The notes below the pieces were generated by a model. It searched no databases. It was not told where the DNA came from and saw only the letters and a list, made by a program, of their open reading frames with translations. Source: Clostridium sp. CAG:492 (lineage in GTDB: Bacteria; Bacillota; Clostridia; TANB77; CAG-508). From it: a DNA stretch of 7,985 nucleotides. Location: NCBI GenBank assembly GCA_000434335.1, contig FR878217.1:1-7985 (forward strand). Reading direction: 5' to 3'. Below are positions 1 through 5,867 of the stretch, one piece after another; the stretch's first letter is position 1; each line of letters begins with the position of its first letter. The translations under genes were made by a program, and so were the position numbers.

Positions 1-61
1 TCAAAAGAAAAATATGAATTAACATTAAATATAACTGCAAGTCATATATACCCCCTTTTAC

Positions 62-583
62 TTATCTTTTCCGTTTTTTACATATTACTATACAAACTAC
101 TATTGCTATAATAACAATTACTGTTATAAAACCATAGAAAATAATATTAGCTTTATTTTTATCTATTATTCTTTTAATATGTTCCTGTGTAGATTCAAAT
201 GGTATACTTTCATGAATGCTATATATTAACTTATTATCATTTATATAGAAATCATATTCCTTCATTTCTGGCATCATCTTGTATGAAATTGTATAACCTT
301 CACCTATATATAATAAATTACTATTAACAATATCTTCCATTTTAGTATCTGTAGATTTTTCTTGCTCTTTTGCATATTTTACTTCATGTCCATTTTTTAT
401 GGAATATATATCTTTAATTAGTTGCTCATAATTAAGATTATTTCTTTCTTCTTCAGATAATTTTACTTCACTTTTTATTTCTTCTTTTGCAATTGCATTT
501 CTTACTATAAACATAGTACATATTATTAAAACCGCTATAATCATTGTTACTAGTATTAATACTGTAGATTTTTTTGATTTCAT
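62..583 (-). CDS. Two-TM membrane protein of unknown function
   Basis: I do not recognise a family. The 173-residue product has a basic N-terminus (KSKK), a hydrophobic helix at about residues 7-27, a soluble charged segment at about 28-145, a second hydrophobic helix at about 146-168 and a short basic tail (KKRKR). If both helices span the membrane, both ends would be cytoplasmic and the roughly 115-residue middle part would lie outside. The N-terminal helix could instead be a signal peptide, though I see no clear cleavage motif. The start is well supported: AAGGAG lies 8 bases before the ATG on the minus strand. The gene stands alone after a gene-poor accessory stretch, and no promoter could be fixed. 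Base composition matches the AT-rich background. That it encodes a membrane protein is fairly sure; its function is unknown. Confidence 0.72.
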   Translation of the reverse strand: MKSKKSTVLILVTMIIAVLIICTMFIVRNAIAKEEIKSEVKLSEEERNNLNYEQLIKDIYSIKNGHEVKYAKEQEKSTDTKMEDIVNSNLLYIGEGYTISYKMMPEMKEYDFYINDNKLIYSIHESIPFESTQEHIKRIIDKNKANIIFYGFITVIVIIAIVVCIVICKKRKR

Positions 584-720
584 ATATAATTCTCCTTTTA
601 TTTACATACATATTTATTTCAATATTTCATCTGCTTTATTTAATAATTCTTGTATTTTATTAAATGCTTATTCTTGTCTATAATTCCATTTTACACAAAA
701 ATTTTGAAAAAAACACCCCC

Positions 721-767
721 CTATTTACCTTATTTTCACTTTTAAATAGCTTTTAATCGGTAAATAG
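721..767. repeat. Perfect 9-base inverted repeat
   Basis: CTATTTACC at 721-729 is exactly inverted as GGTAAATAG at 759-767, with 29 AT-rich bases between. It could form a long-loop hairpin or be the relic end of a small mobile element. It lies directly beside the imperfect direct repeat at 767-806. No T-tract follows on either strand, so it is not a convincing terminator. Confidence 0.5.
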
Positions 768-806
768 AAGTTACTTTTTCTAATTAGAATTTACTTTTTT
801 AATTGA
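767..806. repeat. Imperfect tandem direct repeat, about 20 bases x2
   Basis: Unit one (767-786) and unit two (787-806) share the pattern GAA-G/T-TTACTTTTT followed by an AATT-containing tail, with a few mismatches and a one-base shift. The low-complexity AT background makes chance similarity possible, but the shared GAAnTTACTTTTT core is longer than expected. Its function is unknown. Confidence 0.4.
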
Positions 807-812
807 CCTAAA

Positions 813-858
813 TATAAAAAACAGCAAAGCTAGGACAAAATCCCAGCTTCGCTTTGCC
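813..858 (-). terminator. Intrinsic terminator of the small GC-richer gene
   Basis: On the minus strand a stem built from AGCTGGGA and TCCTAGCT (one G-T pair) closes a TTTTG loop. It can extend through GCAAAGC/GCTTTGC with a bulge and is followed by TGTTTTTT. The T-tract is only on the minus-strand side, so this terminates minus-strand transcription coming from the 899-1234 gene. It is distinctly more GC-rich than the surroundings and seems to belong to the same imported segment. Confidence 0.7.
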
Positions 859-898
859 TTCATTTAAACACTTTTGGGTAGATAGTTACAGAGAGAGC

Positions 899-1060
899 TT
901 AAACCTTTTCTACGATAACAATCCCTGTTCGGGTAATGTTATCATTATCGGGTCTAATGTAATTGAACTGCAAGACATCCATTAAATTTGGATTGCTCTG
1001 AATATAGCTCATCTGATCGAAAATCCGATCATTCATAGATCGGTTTTCAGAATAATTCAG
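899..1060 (-). pseudogene. In-frame continuation after a TAG stop (possible broken gene tail)
   Basis: Directly after the TAG that ends the 57-codon frame upstream, the same frame stays open for 53 more codons to a TAA at 899-901. It reads like real protein (for example SYIQSNPNLMDVLQF and TRTGIVIVEKV) and keeps the higher GC content of the first half. The simplest reading is one gene of about 111 codons broken by a single nonsense change (CAG to TAG would restore it). It could instead be a separate 45-residue protein starting at the ATG at 1036-1034, but that ATG has no visible ribosome-binding site and lies in a hairpin loop. Read-through is a third option. The terminator comes just after this part, so both halves share a transcript. 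I do not recognise a family. Confidence 0.45.
1014..1043 (-). other. Two mutually exclusive hairpins just past the TAG
   Basis: CCGATC/GATCGG (1025-1030 with 1038-1043, 7-base loop) and TGATCG/CGATCA (1014-1019 with 1026-1031, 6-base loop) are both perfect 6-base stems. They share bases 1025-1031, so only one can form at a time. The first stem begins 17 bases after the TAG in minus-strand reading, and its loop contains an in-frame ATG. This could be a translational switch or a simple by-product of repeated GATCG words. Confidence 0.4.
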
Positions 1061-1234
1061 CTAAACTTCGGTCTTTTCTTCCTCTTCCGAATCATCTGTC
1101 AGAAGTAACAACTCCGCATCAGCAGAAGGCTGTCCTCCTTCTACAGCCCGAGCTAAGCCCTTCAAGTACTTACCGTTAAGAACAATCTTTTTTGCTTCTC
1201 CATAAGCAAGTTCTACAGTGAATGTGTTCATCAT
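1061..1234 (-). CDS. Small acidic protein, GC-richer than its surroundings; unknown
   Basis: I do not recognise a family. The frame encodes 57 residues beginning MMNTFTVELAYGE, with a basic middle (GKYLKGLARA) and a strongly acidic end (DDSEEEEKTEV) before a TAG stop. Two consecutive ATGs are possible starts (1234 and 1231); AAAGG lies about 10 bases before the first, preceded by an in-frame TAA. Codon use is visibly different from the neighbours, with many G- or C-ending codons in a region roughly 45% GC by eye against a much lower background, which suggests recent transfer. The same frame continues 53 codons past the TAG, so this may be the front half of a gene of about 111 codons. A strong terminator follows that continuation. 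The frame is probably a real coding sequence; intactness is uncertain. Confidence 0.55.
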   Translation of the reverse strand: MMNTFTVELAYGEAKKIVLNGKYLKGLARAVEGGQPSADAELLLLTDDSEEEEKTEV

Positions 1235-1287
1235 GTCGTTACCGACCTTTCTTAGTTATTTAGAAGGCACTGTTTCCATATCTATTA

Positions 1288-1298
1288 GTACACTGTAC
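1288..1298. promoter_or_regulatory. Palindrome GTACA-N-TGTAC, possible operator
   Basis: GTACACTGTAC is an 11-base palindrome with one central base, about 55 bases upstream of the small GC-richer gene. On the minus strand it continues as TGTACTAATAG, resembling, from memory, operators of YtrA-type GntR regulators in Clostridia, which contain AGTACA/TGTACT half-sites. No regulator gene is in the window, and only one clear site is present. Confidence 0.3.
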
Positions 1299-1346
1299 AA
1301 ATAAAAAAGAAAACATAATGCAAAAATATAAGCCTTCCATAACATC

Positions 1347-1375
1347 ATTATACTATATTATGTAAATTTTAGTAA
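1347..1375 (-). promoter_or_regulatory. Candidate promoter for the small GC-richer gene
   Basis: The minus strand has a perfect -10 hexamer TATAAT (1352-1347), 17 bases after a weak -35, TTACTA (1375-1370). It lies about 110 bases upstream of the 1234 start. AT-rich DNA gives many TATAAT matches by chance, so this is tentative. Confidence 0.3.
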
Positions 1376-1481
1376 CTATATACTTTAAATTTAACTTCTA
1401 TCTGTGACATATTCATTTTAAATCTATATTATATTTTTTTATTCTATTCAGTTTTATAATTCAAAATATACACCATACAGG

Positions 1482-1901
1482 CTAAAAACTTATTTTTTGA
1501 AATAGGTTACCTCGAATATCAATTATATCGTCTATGTCGATTCTCGTGCCATCTAGCATAACAAATTCATTTGTATACATATCTATTTTTTGTATAGTAT
1601 TACATATGGTTTCATATCTTCCACCTTCTTTTTTTGAATCTGGTATAAAATATGTTATTTCTATTTGTGGTTGTTCTTTTATTTTTTCTTGAATTAATTG
1701 AATTTTTTTGTTTAAAATTTCTTTTAATTCTTCATTAATTTCAATTTTTTTATTAGTTAATCTAGCTGTTTCTTTAACTTGACCTTCATAGCCTGTTAGT
1801 GCAGCAAATGGAGCAAATTGTGCTGACCTTTGCTCTAAAGACATTCGTGGCCTTTTTGAAACTGGTCTTGATAAATTTATAATATCACTATAATCATCCA
1901 T
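1482..1901 (-). CDS. YolD-like protein, partner of the UmuC-like polymerase
   Basis: This 139-residue protein matches the YolD-like family of Gram-positive bacteria, usually found beside Y-family polymerases and proposed to play the UmuD-like accessory role. The signature is at residues 12-38: RPVSKRPRMSLEQRSAQFAP, then FAALTGY. A central charged helical part (about 41-76) is followed by the conserved ITYFIPDSKKEGGRY segment (about 82-96). The length fits the family. The start overlaps the polymerase stop as TAATG, and the polymerase's last codons supply AGGAGG about 12 bases upstream, so translation is probably coupled. It should be controlled by the promoter and LexA-like box before the polymerase gene. 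It ends with TAG, showing TAG is used as a normal stop here. The family call is firm; the molecular role is inferred. Confidence 0.92.
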   Translation of the reverse strand: MDDYSDIINLSRPVSKRPRMSLEQRSAQFAPFAALTGYEGQVKETARLTNKKIEINEELKEILNKKIQLIQEKIKEQPQIEITYFIPDSKKEGGRYETICNTIQKIDMYTNEFVMLDGTRIDIDDIIDIRGNLFQKISF

Positions 1902-3391
1902 TATCCTTTATGACCTCCTACCTGTGAATTTCTGTCGATTGTTGTTGCTCCTTCTTGAAAGTTCATTCCTTTTAAAATCGCATTTTTTCCATATTTCTTT
2001 TTTATATTCAAAATCGATTTTTGTAATTCGTGCTCTTTATGCTCTTTTTCTCTCTTTTTCTGTACTTCTGAATAATCTGTAAATAAATCTATTTGTTCAT
2101 AAGATTGTTTTTCTTTTATTTCCGCTTCTGCTTCGCTTATTAAATTATTAGCCGAAATATAAATTCTTCTTGTAAGCAATTTTTTATTTATAATCCTTTC
2201 AAATAACTTTATAACCGCTTCTCCAATAATTTTGCTTGAAGAAGTATAATGATCTAAATTTTGAGTTCCATGAGCATGTTTAGGAATATTTCTACCATAT
2301 CTATCTATTGTAATTTCTCCATTATATTCAATATAAGAATCTTTTAAATTATTTACATCATATCCAATAGTTAATACTAATTGATTTGTAACTAAATGTT
2401 TGTCTACTAAATCTAATGCTAATAATTCTGCCATTTCTTTAACTATTATTTTTGTTTTTTCATAATTATAAGGACAGTGTAATACTTGTCCTGAATTTAA
2501 ACTATTTGTGGTAGGAATATATGATTTTATACTTTTTATAGTACAAGGTTCATATCCCCACGCATGATCTATTAATAGCTCTGCATTAATACCAAATAGC
2601 TTAAATAATTTGTCTTCATTATTAATAGAGCATCTTGCTACATCCCCCATAGTATACATATGATTTTGCTCCAATTTTTTAGCAATTCCTTTTCCAACTC
2701 TCCAGAAATCAGTAATAGGTCTATGACTCCATAATTGCTGTTTGTACATTTGTTCATCTAAACAAGCTATTCTAACTCCAAACTTATTGGGCTTTACATG
2801 TTTTGCAACTATATCCATTGCTATTTTTGCTAAATATAGATTAGTACCTACACCACAAGTAGCAGTTATCCCTGTTTGTGTATATACATCATGTATAACC
2901 TTAGTTGCCAAATCACTTGGTTTCATCTTGTATGTTGGCAAGTATTTAGTAACATCTATAAATACTTCATCTATTGAATATACACATATATCATCAGGAG
3001 AAAAGTATTTTAAATATATATTATATATGTCTATACTATATTTCATATATTTGTTCATTCTAGGAGGAGCTATTATATAATCTAATTCATAATCCTTATG
3101 AGTTTTTAATTCATCATCATTATAAGATTTACCAGTAAATTTATGTCCTAATACCGTATATTTTCTTTCTGAATTTACTTCTTTAACCTTTTGAACTACT
3201 TCAAATAATCGTGCTCTTCCAGGTATTCCATATGATTTTAATGAAGGACTTACTGCAAGACATATTGTTTTTTCGGTTCTGGTATTATCGGCTACTACTA
3301 AGTTGGTCTTCAAAGGATCTAATCCACGTTCTATACATTCTACAGAAGCATAGAAGCTTTTTAAATCTATGGATATATAATAATCTTGCAT
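1901..3391 (-). CDS. Y-family (UmuC-like) translesion DNA polymerase
   Basis: Error-prone polymerase that copies damaged templates. The 496-residue protein has the palm metal-binding aspartate D9 in IDLKSFYASVE (FYAS is typical of the UmuC branch; Y14 is the expected steric gate) and the second catalytic pair D141-E142 in YSIDEVFID. A helix-hairpin-helix thumb segment (about 232-254, VGKGIAKKLEQ) follows, then the little-finger domain. QIDLF at 433-437 fits the beta-clamp binding pattern QxxLF. The tail GKNAILKGMNFQEGATT then GGHK is characteristic of the Firmicutes UvrX/YqjW-type enzymes. All catalytic residues are present. The start is fixed by GGAGGTG 5 bases before the ATG. It is first gene of an operon with the YolD-like partner (TAATG overlap), under a strong promoter carrying a LexA-like palindrome, so SOS induction is likely. 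This gene pair is often plasmid- or element-borne, but composition here matches the host. Confidence 0.95.
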   Translation of the reverse strand: MQDYYISIDLKSFYASVECIERGLDPLKTNLVVADNTRTEKTICLAVSPSLKSYGIPGRARLFEVVQKVKEVNSERKYTVLGHKFTGKSYNDDELKTHKDYELDYIIAPPRMNKYMKYSIDIYNIYLKYFSPDDICVYSIDEVFIDVTKYLPTYKMKPSDLATKVIHDVYTQTGITATCGVGTNLYLAKIAMDIVAKHVKPNKFGVRIACLDEQMYKQQLWSHRPITDFWRVGKGIAKKLEQNHMYTMGDVARCSINNEDKLFKLFGINAELLIDHAWGYEPCTIKSIKSYIPTTNSLNSGQVLHCPYNYEKTKIIVKEMAELLALDLVDKHLVTNQLVLTIGYDVNNLKDSYIEYNGEITIDRYGRNIPKHAHGTQNLDHYTSSSKIIGEAVIKLFERIINKKLLTRRIYISANNLISEAEAEIKEKQSYEQIDLFTDYSEVQKKREKEHKEHELQKSILNIKKKYGKNAILKGMNFQEGATTIDRNSQVGGHKG

Positions 3392-3427
3392 TGTTTCACC
3401 TCCAGATAATTATTAAACTATAGTCAT

Positions 3428-3456
3428 ATTATAGCACTTTTTATATTATAAAACAA
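3428..3456 (-). promoter_or_regulatory. Sigma-A promoter of the polymerase-YolD operon
   Basis: The minus strand shows TTGTTT (3456-3451), a 17-base spacer and a perfect TATAAT (3433-3428), ending 36 bases before the polymerase ATG. Spacing is optimal and the strong ribosome-binding site lies just downstream. This is the best promoter match in the window. Confidence 0.75.
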
Positions 3457-3463
3457 CTGTTTG
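3450..3463 (-). promoter_or_regulatory. LexA/DinR-like operator over the -35 element
   Basis: CAAACAGTTGTTTT on the minus strand matches the Bacillus DinR box CGAACRNRYGTTYC at 11 of 14 positions. The core is AAAC-N4-GTTT, i.e. the GAAC-N4-GTTC palindrome with a symmetric transition in each half. It covers the -35 hexamer of the polymerase operon, where a repressor would block transcription. Context (a translesion polymerase) supports the call; the altered outer bases keep it tentative. Confidence 0.5.
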
Positions 3464-3566
3464 CATATGTAATTTATATGGTTATTTTTTCATTTTATGA
3501 TTAATTTTAGCAATAGGATACTTGTTTTACATATAGAAGCGGAATTTTTTTAAATTAATAAACAAA

Positions 3567-3597
3567 GTTGTCAAAAAGAACCGTCCCCATTGACAAC
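3567..3597 (-). repeat. Short palindromic element with GGGGACGGTTCTTTTT core
   Basis: GTTGTCA (3567-3573) and TGACAAC (3591-3597) are exact 7-base inverted repeats flanking, on the minus strand, GGGGACGGTTCTTTTT. From memory, near-identical GGGGACGGTTCTTTTTGACA words occur many times between genes in Clostridia and other bacteria, often near REP-associated tyrosine transposases. It is GC-richer than its surroundings and lies between the polymerase promoter region and the rho terminator. I see a single copy here. Confidence 0.55.
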
Positions 3598-3599
3598 AT

Positions 3600-3632
3600 A
3601 AAAATGAGCAGATAGTATATCTACTCATTTTT
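3600..3632 (-). terminator. rho: Rho gene terminator hairpin
   Basis: A 15-base stem (3600-3614 with 3618-3632, one G-T pair on the transcript) closes a 3-base loop, with A/T runs at its base so that the minus-strand transcript ends its stem in TTTTT. It overlaps the rho TAA stop at 3631-3633. The A-run and T-run symmetry would let it work on both strands. It separates rho from the polymerase operon. Confidence 0.75.
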
Positions 3633-5001
3633 ATTTAAATCTTCTTAAATATGAATCCATTTTTTCAACAAATTCATCATTATTTTTAGTTTGAACCATT
3701 TGTGATAGTACTTGTTCTGTTACTTCTGCGGTTGGTAGAGCGTTTAGGGCTTTTCTTAAAGCATATACTGTTTCTAATTCTTTTTTGGTTAATAGTAAGT
3801 CTTCTCTTCTTGTTCCAGATTTGTTGATATCTATAGCTGGGAAAATTCGTTTTTCTGATAGTTTTCTGTCTAGTACTACTTCCATATTACCTGTTCCTTT
3901 GAACTCTTCAAATATAACCTCGTCCATTCTACTTCCTGTTTCTACTAGTGAAGTTGCAAGTATTGTAAGGCTTCCTCCGTGCTCAATATTACGTGCTGCT
4001 CCGAAGAATTTTTTTGGCTTATGTAATGCTGCTGGGTCAAATCCTCCTGATAGTGTTCTTCCTGATGAAGGTATAACTAAGTTGTATGCTCTTGCAAGTC
4101 TTGTTATACTATCTAATAATATTACAACATCTTTCTTTTGCTCAACTAGTCTTTTCCCTCTTTCAAGAACCATTTCAGCAACTTTTACATGATGCTCTGG
4201 TAGTTCATCAAATGTTGAGTATATAACTTCGCCTTTTATTGAACGTTTCATGTCAGTAACTTCTTCTGGACGTTCATCTATTAATAATACAATTAATTCA
4301 ACTTCAGGATTATTGTATGATATACTGTTAGCTATTTTCTTTAATAAAGTTGTTTTTCCAACTTTTGGAGGAGCAACAATCATTCCTCTTTGACCTTTTC
4401 CAACTGGTGAAATAAGATCAATTAAACGTGTGGCATATTCTGTTGGTTTTGTTTCTAACTTTAATTTGTCAGTAGGATATATTGGTGTTAGGTCATCAAA
4501 TTTAACACGTCTATATGCCATTTCTGGAGCCTCGCCATTTACTTCTCCTACATATATTAATGCTGGAAATTTTTCGCCTTCTTTTGGTTGTCTTGCTATT
4601 CCTTTTACTTTATCACCTTTATCTAATTTAAATCTTCTTATTTGAACTGGTGATACATATACGTCTTTTGGTGTAGATAGATAGTTTTCTCCTCTTAAAA
4701 AACCATAGCCATCTGGTAAAACTTCCAAAATACCTTCTATTATTTGGTCATCTGCGTTTGTAACTTTGTATCCACCGTGGTTGTTATTGTATTCTGATTC
4801 CACTTTTTCTGCTTTCTTTTCAGTATTTAGTTGAACTGATTGAGCTTCTACATTATCCGCATTTTTTACAGTTTCTGTTTCATTTTTATTGTCTGAAAGA
4901 ATTGTAATTAGCTCGTCCTTTTTTAATTTAGATACATTTTTAATACCTTTTTCTTTTGCAAGTTGTCTTAATTCTACTAAAGTGCATTTTTCAAAATTCA
5001 T
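3631..5001 (-). CDS. rho: Transcription termination factor Rho
   Basis: Hexameric RNA helicase/ATPase that ends transcription at Rho-dependent sites in the cytoplasm. The 456-residue protein has an N-terminal Rho-N helical domain (residues 1-36), a short polar, low-complexity linker (about 37-78), a cold-shock-type RNA-binding domain (about 88-135, with GYGFLR at 98-103), then the ATPase core: Walker A VAPPKVGKTT (209-218), DERPEEV (242-248), Walker B VVILLDSIT (292-300), Q-loop SGGFDPAALHKPKKFFG (318-334) and R-loop EEFKGTGNME (365-374). All are intact. The linker is modest, much shorter than the large inserts of some Rho proteins. The start is supported by AGGGGG upstream of the ATG. It follows divIC by about 135 bases with a hairpin between, so it is probably a separate transcript, although I could not fix its promoter. 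The call is essentially certain. Confidence 0.98.
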   Translation of the reverse strand: MNFEKCTLVELRQLAKEKGIKNVSKLKKDELITILSDNKNETETVKNADNVEAQSVQLNTEKKAEKVESEYNNNHGGYKVTNADDQIIEGILEVLPDGYGFLRGENYLSTPKDVYVSPVQIRRFKLDKGDKVKGIARQPKEGEKFPALIYVGEVNGEAPEMAYRRVKFDDLTPIYPTDKLKLETKPTEYATRLIDLISPVGKGQRGMIVAPPKVGKTTLLKKIANSISYNNPEVELIVLLIDERPEEVTDMKRSIKGEVIYSTFDELPEHHVKVAEMVLERGKRLVEQKKDVVILLDSITRLARAYNLVIPSSGRTLSGGFDPAALHKPKKFFGAARNIEHGGSLTILATSLVETGSRMDEVIFEEFKGTGNMEVVLDRKLSEKRIFPAIDINKSGTRREDLLLTKKELETVYALRKALNALPTAEVTEQVLSQMVQTKNNDEFVEKMDSYLRRFK

Positions 5002-5114
5002 AGTTTTGCCCCCTAATTATATATTTTTTGGAAATTTTAATGAGAAATAAATATTGATTTTATGATATATTTTAAGATAAAATTTAATCCTTATACGAAC
5101 ATAAGGTGAAAGAG

Positions 5115-5135
5115 AGAGGCAGTTAATTTGCCTCT
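5115..5135 (-). terminator. Hairpin after divIC, probable weak terminator
   Basis: AGAGGCA (5129-5135 read on the minus strand) pairs exactly with TGCCTCT (5115-5121) around a 7-base loop, starting 3 bases after the divIC stop. The following minus-strand tract is CTCTTTC, a poor U-run, so termination may be partial and some read-through into rho is possible. In plus orientation it is followed by GTTTT. Confidence 0.6.
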
Positions 5136-5138
5136 GTT

Positions 5139-5411
5139 TTAATTAGTAATATCAATATATACTCTTTCATTTGGTAAGTACATTCCAAGTTTTTCTCTTG
5201 CCATATTTTCAATATATTCTGTTGAATTGATATTATTTTTTACATTTTTAAGCTCTTCATTTTTGTCGTTTGCTTCTTCAATTTGATTGCTATATGTTGA
5301 AGCTTCTTGTTTGTATGAATTTAACGTTTGTTGTTGAGAAACTAGTGTATATATAAAATATATTAAAACAGCTATTATTATAAATCTATTTATTCTTAAT
5401 TTCTTTTTCAT
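5139..5411 (-). CDS. divIC: DivIC/FtsB-type septum formation protein
   Basis: A bitopic division protein expected to join the FtsL-DivIB-DivIC complex at the septum. The 90-residue product has a basic N-terminus (KKKLRINR), one TM helix (about 9-26), an extracellular coiled-coil-like stretch (about 27-63, rich in Q, N, E, K) and the family's conserved end EYIENMAREKLGMYLPNERVY (65-85). I chose the ATG at 5411, not the in-frame ATG at 5426: GGAG at 5424-5421 lies 9 bases before the internal ATG and actually overlaps the upstream one, which has no ribosome-binding site of its own. It lies 36 bases after yabQ, in the same order yabP-yabQ-divIC as in Bacillus subtilis, which favours DivIC over FtsL or other small septal coiled-coil proteins. 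Orthology rests largely on this context. Confidence 0.87.
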   Translation of the reverse strand: MKKKLRINRFIIIAVLIYFIYTLVSQQQTLNSYKQEASTYSNQIEEANDKNEELKNVKNNINSTEYIENMAREKLGMYLPNERVYIDITN

Positions 5412-5447
5412 ACGTAAAATCTCCATTACAATTTTTTTATGCCTATA

Positions 5448-5849
5448 TTATAACATATTATTCTTGTTTTTCCAGCTTTTTTTAATTATTTTATTAATTT
5501 TTTTTATTGGAAGTAATAGTTTTCTTATTATATTTAGTAAAAAGCCCAAAATAGTAACAAATATTTTCATTATGTACTTGCTAAAAATAAGAAAATATAA
5601 AATTATTCCTATAAGCATTCCTAAAATCATATATATTCTTATTTCACCATTGGTATATTTCATAATAACAAATATAATAAGAATTCCTGAAAATATCCAA
5701 AATAAGATATCTTGAATATATGTAATTATATCACACGTTCTTAACACTTTACGTTGAATTCTAAAAAAATCAAATAATAAACCTATACCTAATCCTGTTA
5801 AGCAAAATATAAAAACTGTATTAAATTGACTTAGTAGTAGAGCATTCAC
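5448..5849 (-). CDS. yabQ: Spore cortex biosynthesis protein YabQ
   Basis: Integral membrane protein needed for spore cortex formation; in Bacillus it acts in the mother cell at the outer forespore membrane. The 133-residue product has about four hydrophobic helices (about 8-28, 45-63, 71-90, 92-110) and a basic tail (KKINKIIKKSWKNKNN). The family signature is the first helix and what follows: QFNTVFIF, then GLGIGLLFDFFRIQRKV, with the D-x-x-R motif (D27, R30). Translation starts at GTG (5849), with AAAGG 10 bases upstream; the ATG overlapping it is out of frame. It lies 18 bases after yabP, so the two are surely co-transcribed, and divIC follows at 36 bases. In Bacillus this pair is under sigma-E control. 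The biochemical role of the family is not known. Confidence 0.91.
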   Translation of the reverse strand: MNALLLSQFNTVFIFCLTGLGIGLLFDFFRIQRKVLRTCDIITYIQDILFWIFSGILIIFVIMKYTNGEIRIYMILGMLIGIILYFLIFSKYIMKIFVTILGFLLNIIRKLLLPIKKINKIIKKSWKNKNNML

Positions 5850-5867
5850 TAGCTTATTACCTTTCTT

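Larger units (their letters stand above)
584..898. other. Gene-poor stretch with repeats and a possible gene remnant
   Basis: No intact gene is visible here. The stretch holds the ribosome-binding site of the gene ending at 62 (592-597), a short open frame without a start at 614-667 that looks like a protein C-terminus, a perfect 9-base inverted repeat (721-729 with 759-767), an imperfect direct repeat of about 20 bases (767-786 and 787-806), and the terminator of the small GC-richer gene (about 815-858). The mix of broken coding sequence and repeats suggests an insertion or deletion scar, but no transposase is present. Confidence 0.45.

Noticed and set aside
1..111. Plus-strand open frame from the left edge to TAA (starts SKEKYELTLN)
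   Set aside because: Mostly antisense to the C-terminal TM helix of the 62-583 gene, which explains its hydrophobic end; no start visible.
1061..1063. Pyrrolysine or selenocysteine recoding at the TAG
   Set aside because: No pyl genes are visible, TAG ends another gene here as a normal stop, and selenocysteine uses TGA. A nonsense mutation is simpler.
2742..3423. Plus-strand open frames opposite the polymerase gene
   Set aside because: They are antisense shadows of a conserved polymerase with all catalytic motifs, lack ribosome-binding sites, and read as hydrophobic low-complexity sequence.
3785..4645. Plus-strand open frames opposite rho
   Set aside because: Antisense to a highly conserved Rho core; no start signals or family features.
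5093..5106. LexA box before rho
   Set aside because: CGAACATA matches one half-site, but the second half (GTTC) is absent.
5464..5715. Plus-strand hydrophobic frame opposite yabQ
   Set aside because: The reverse of an AT-rich TM-coding gene typically gives Ile/Leu/Phe-rich frames; no ribosome-binding site.
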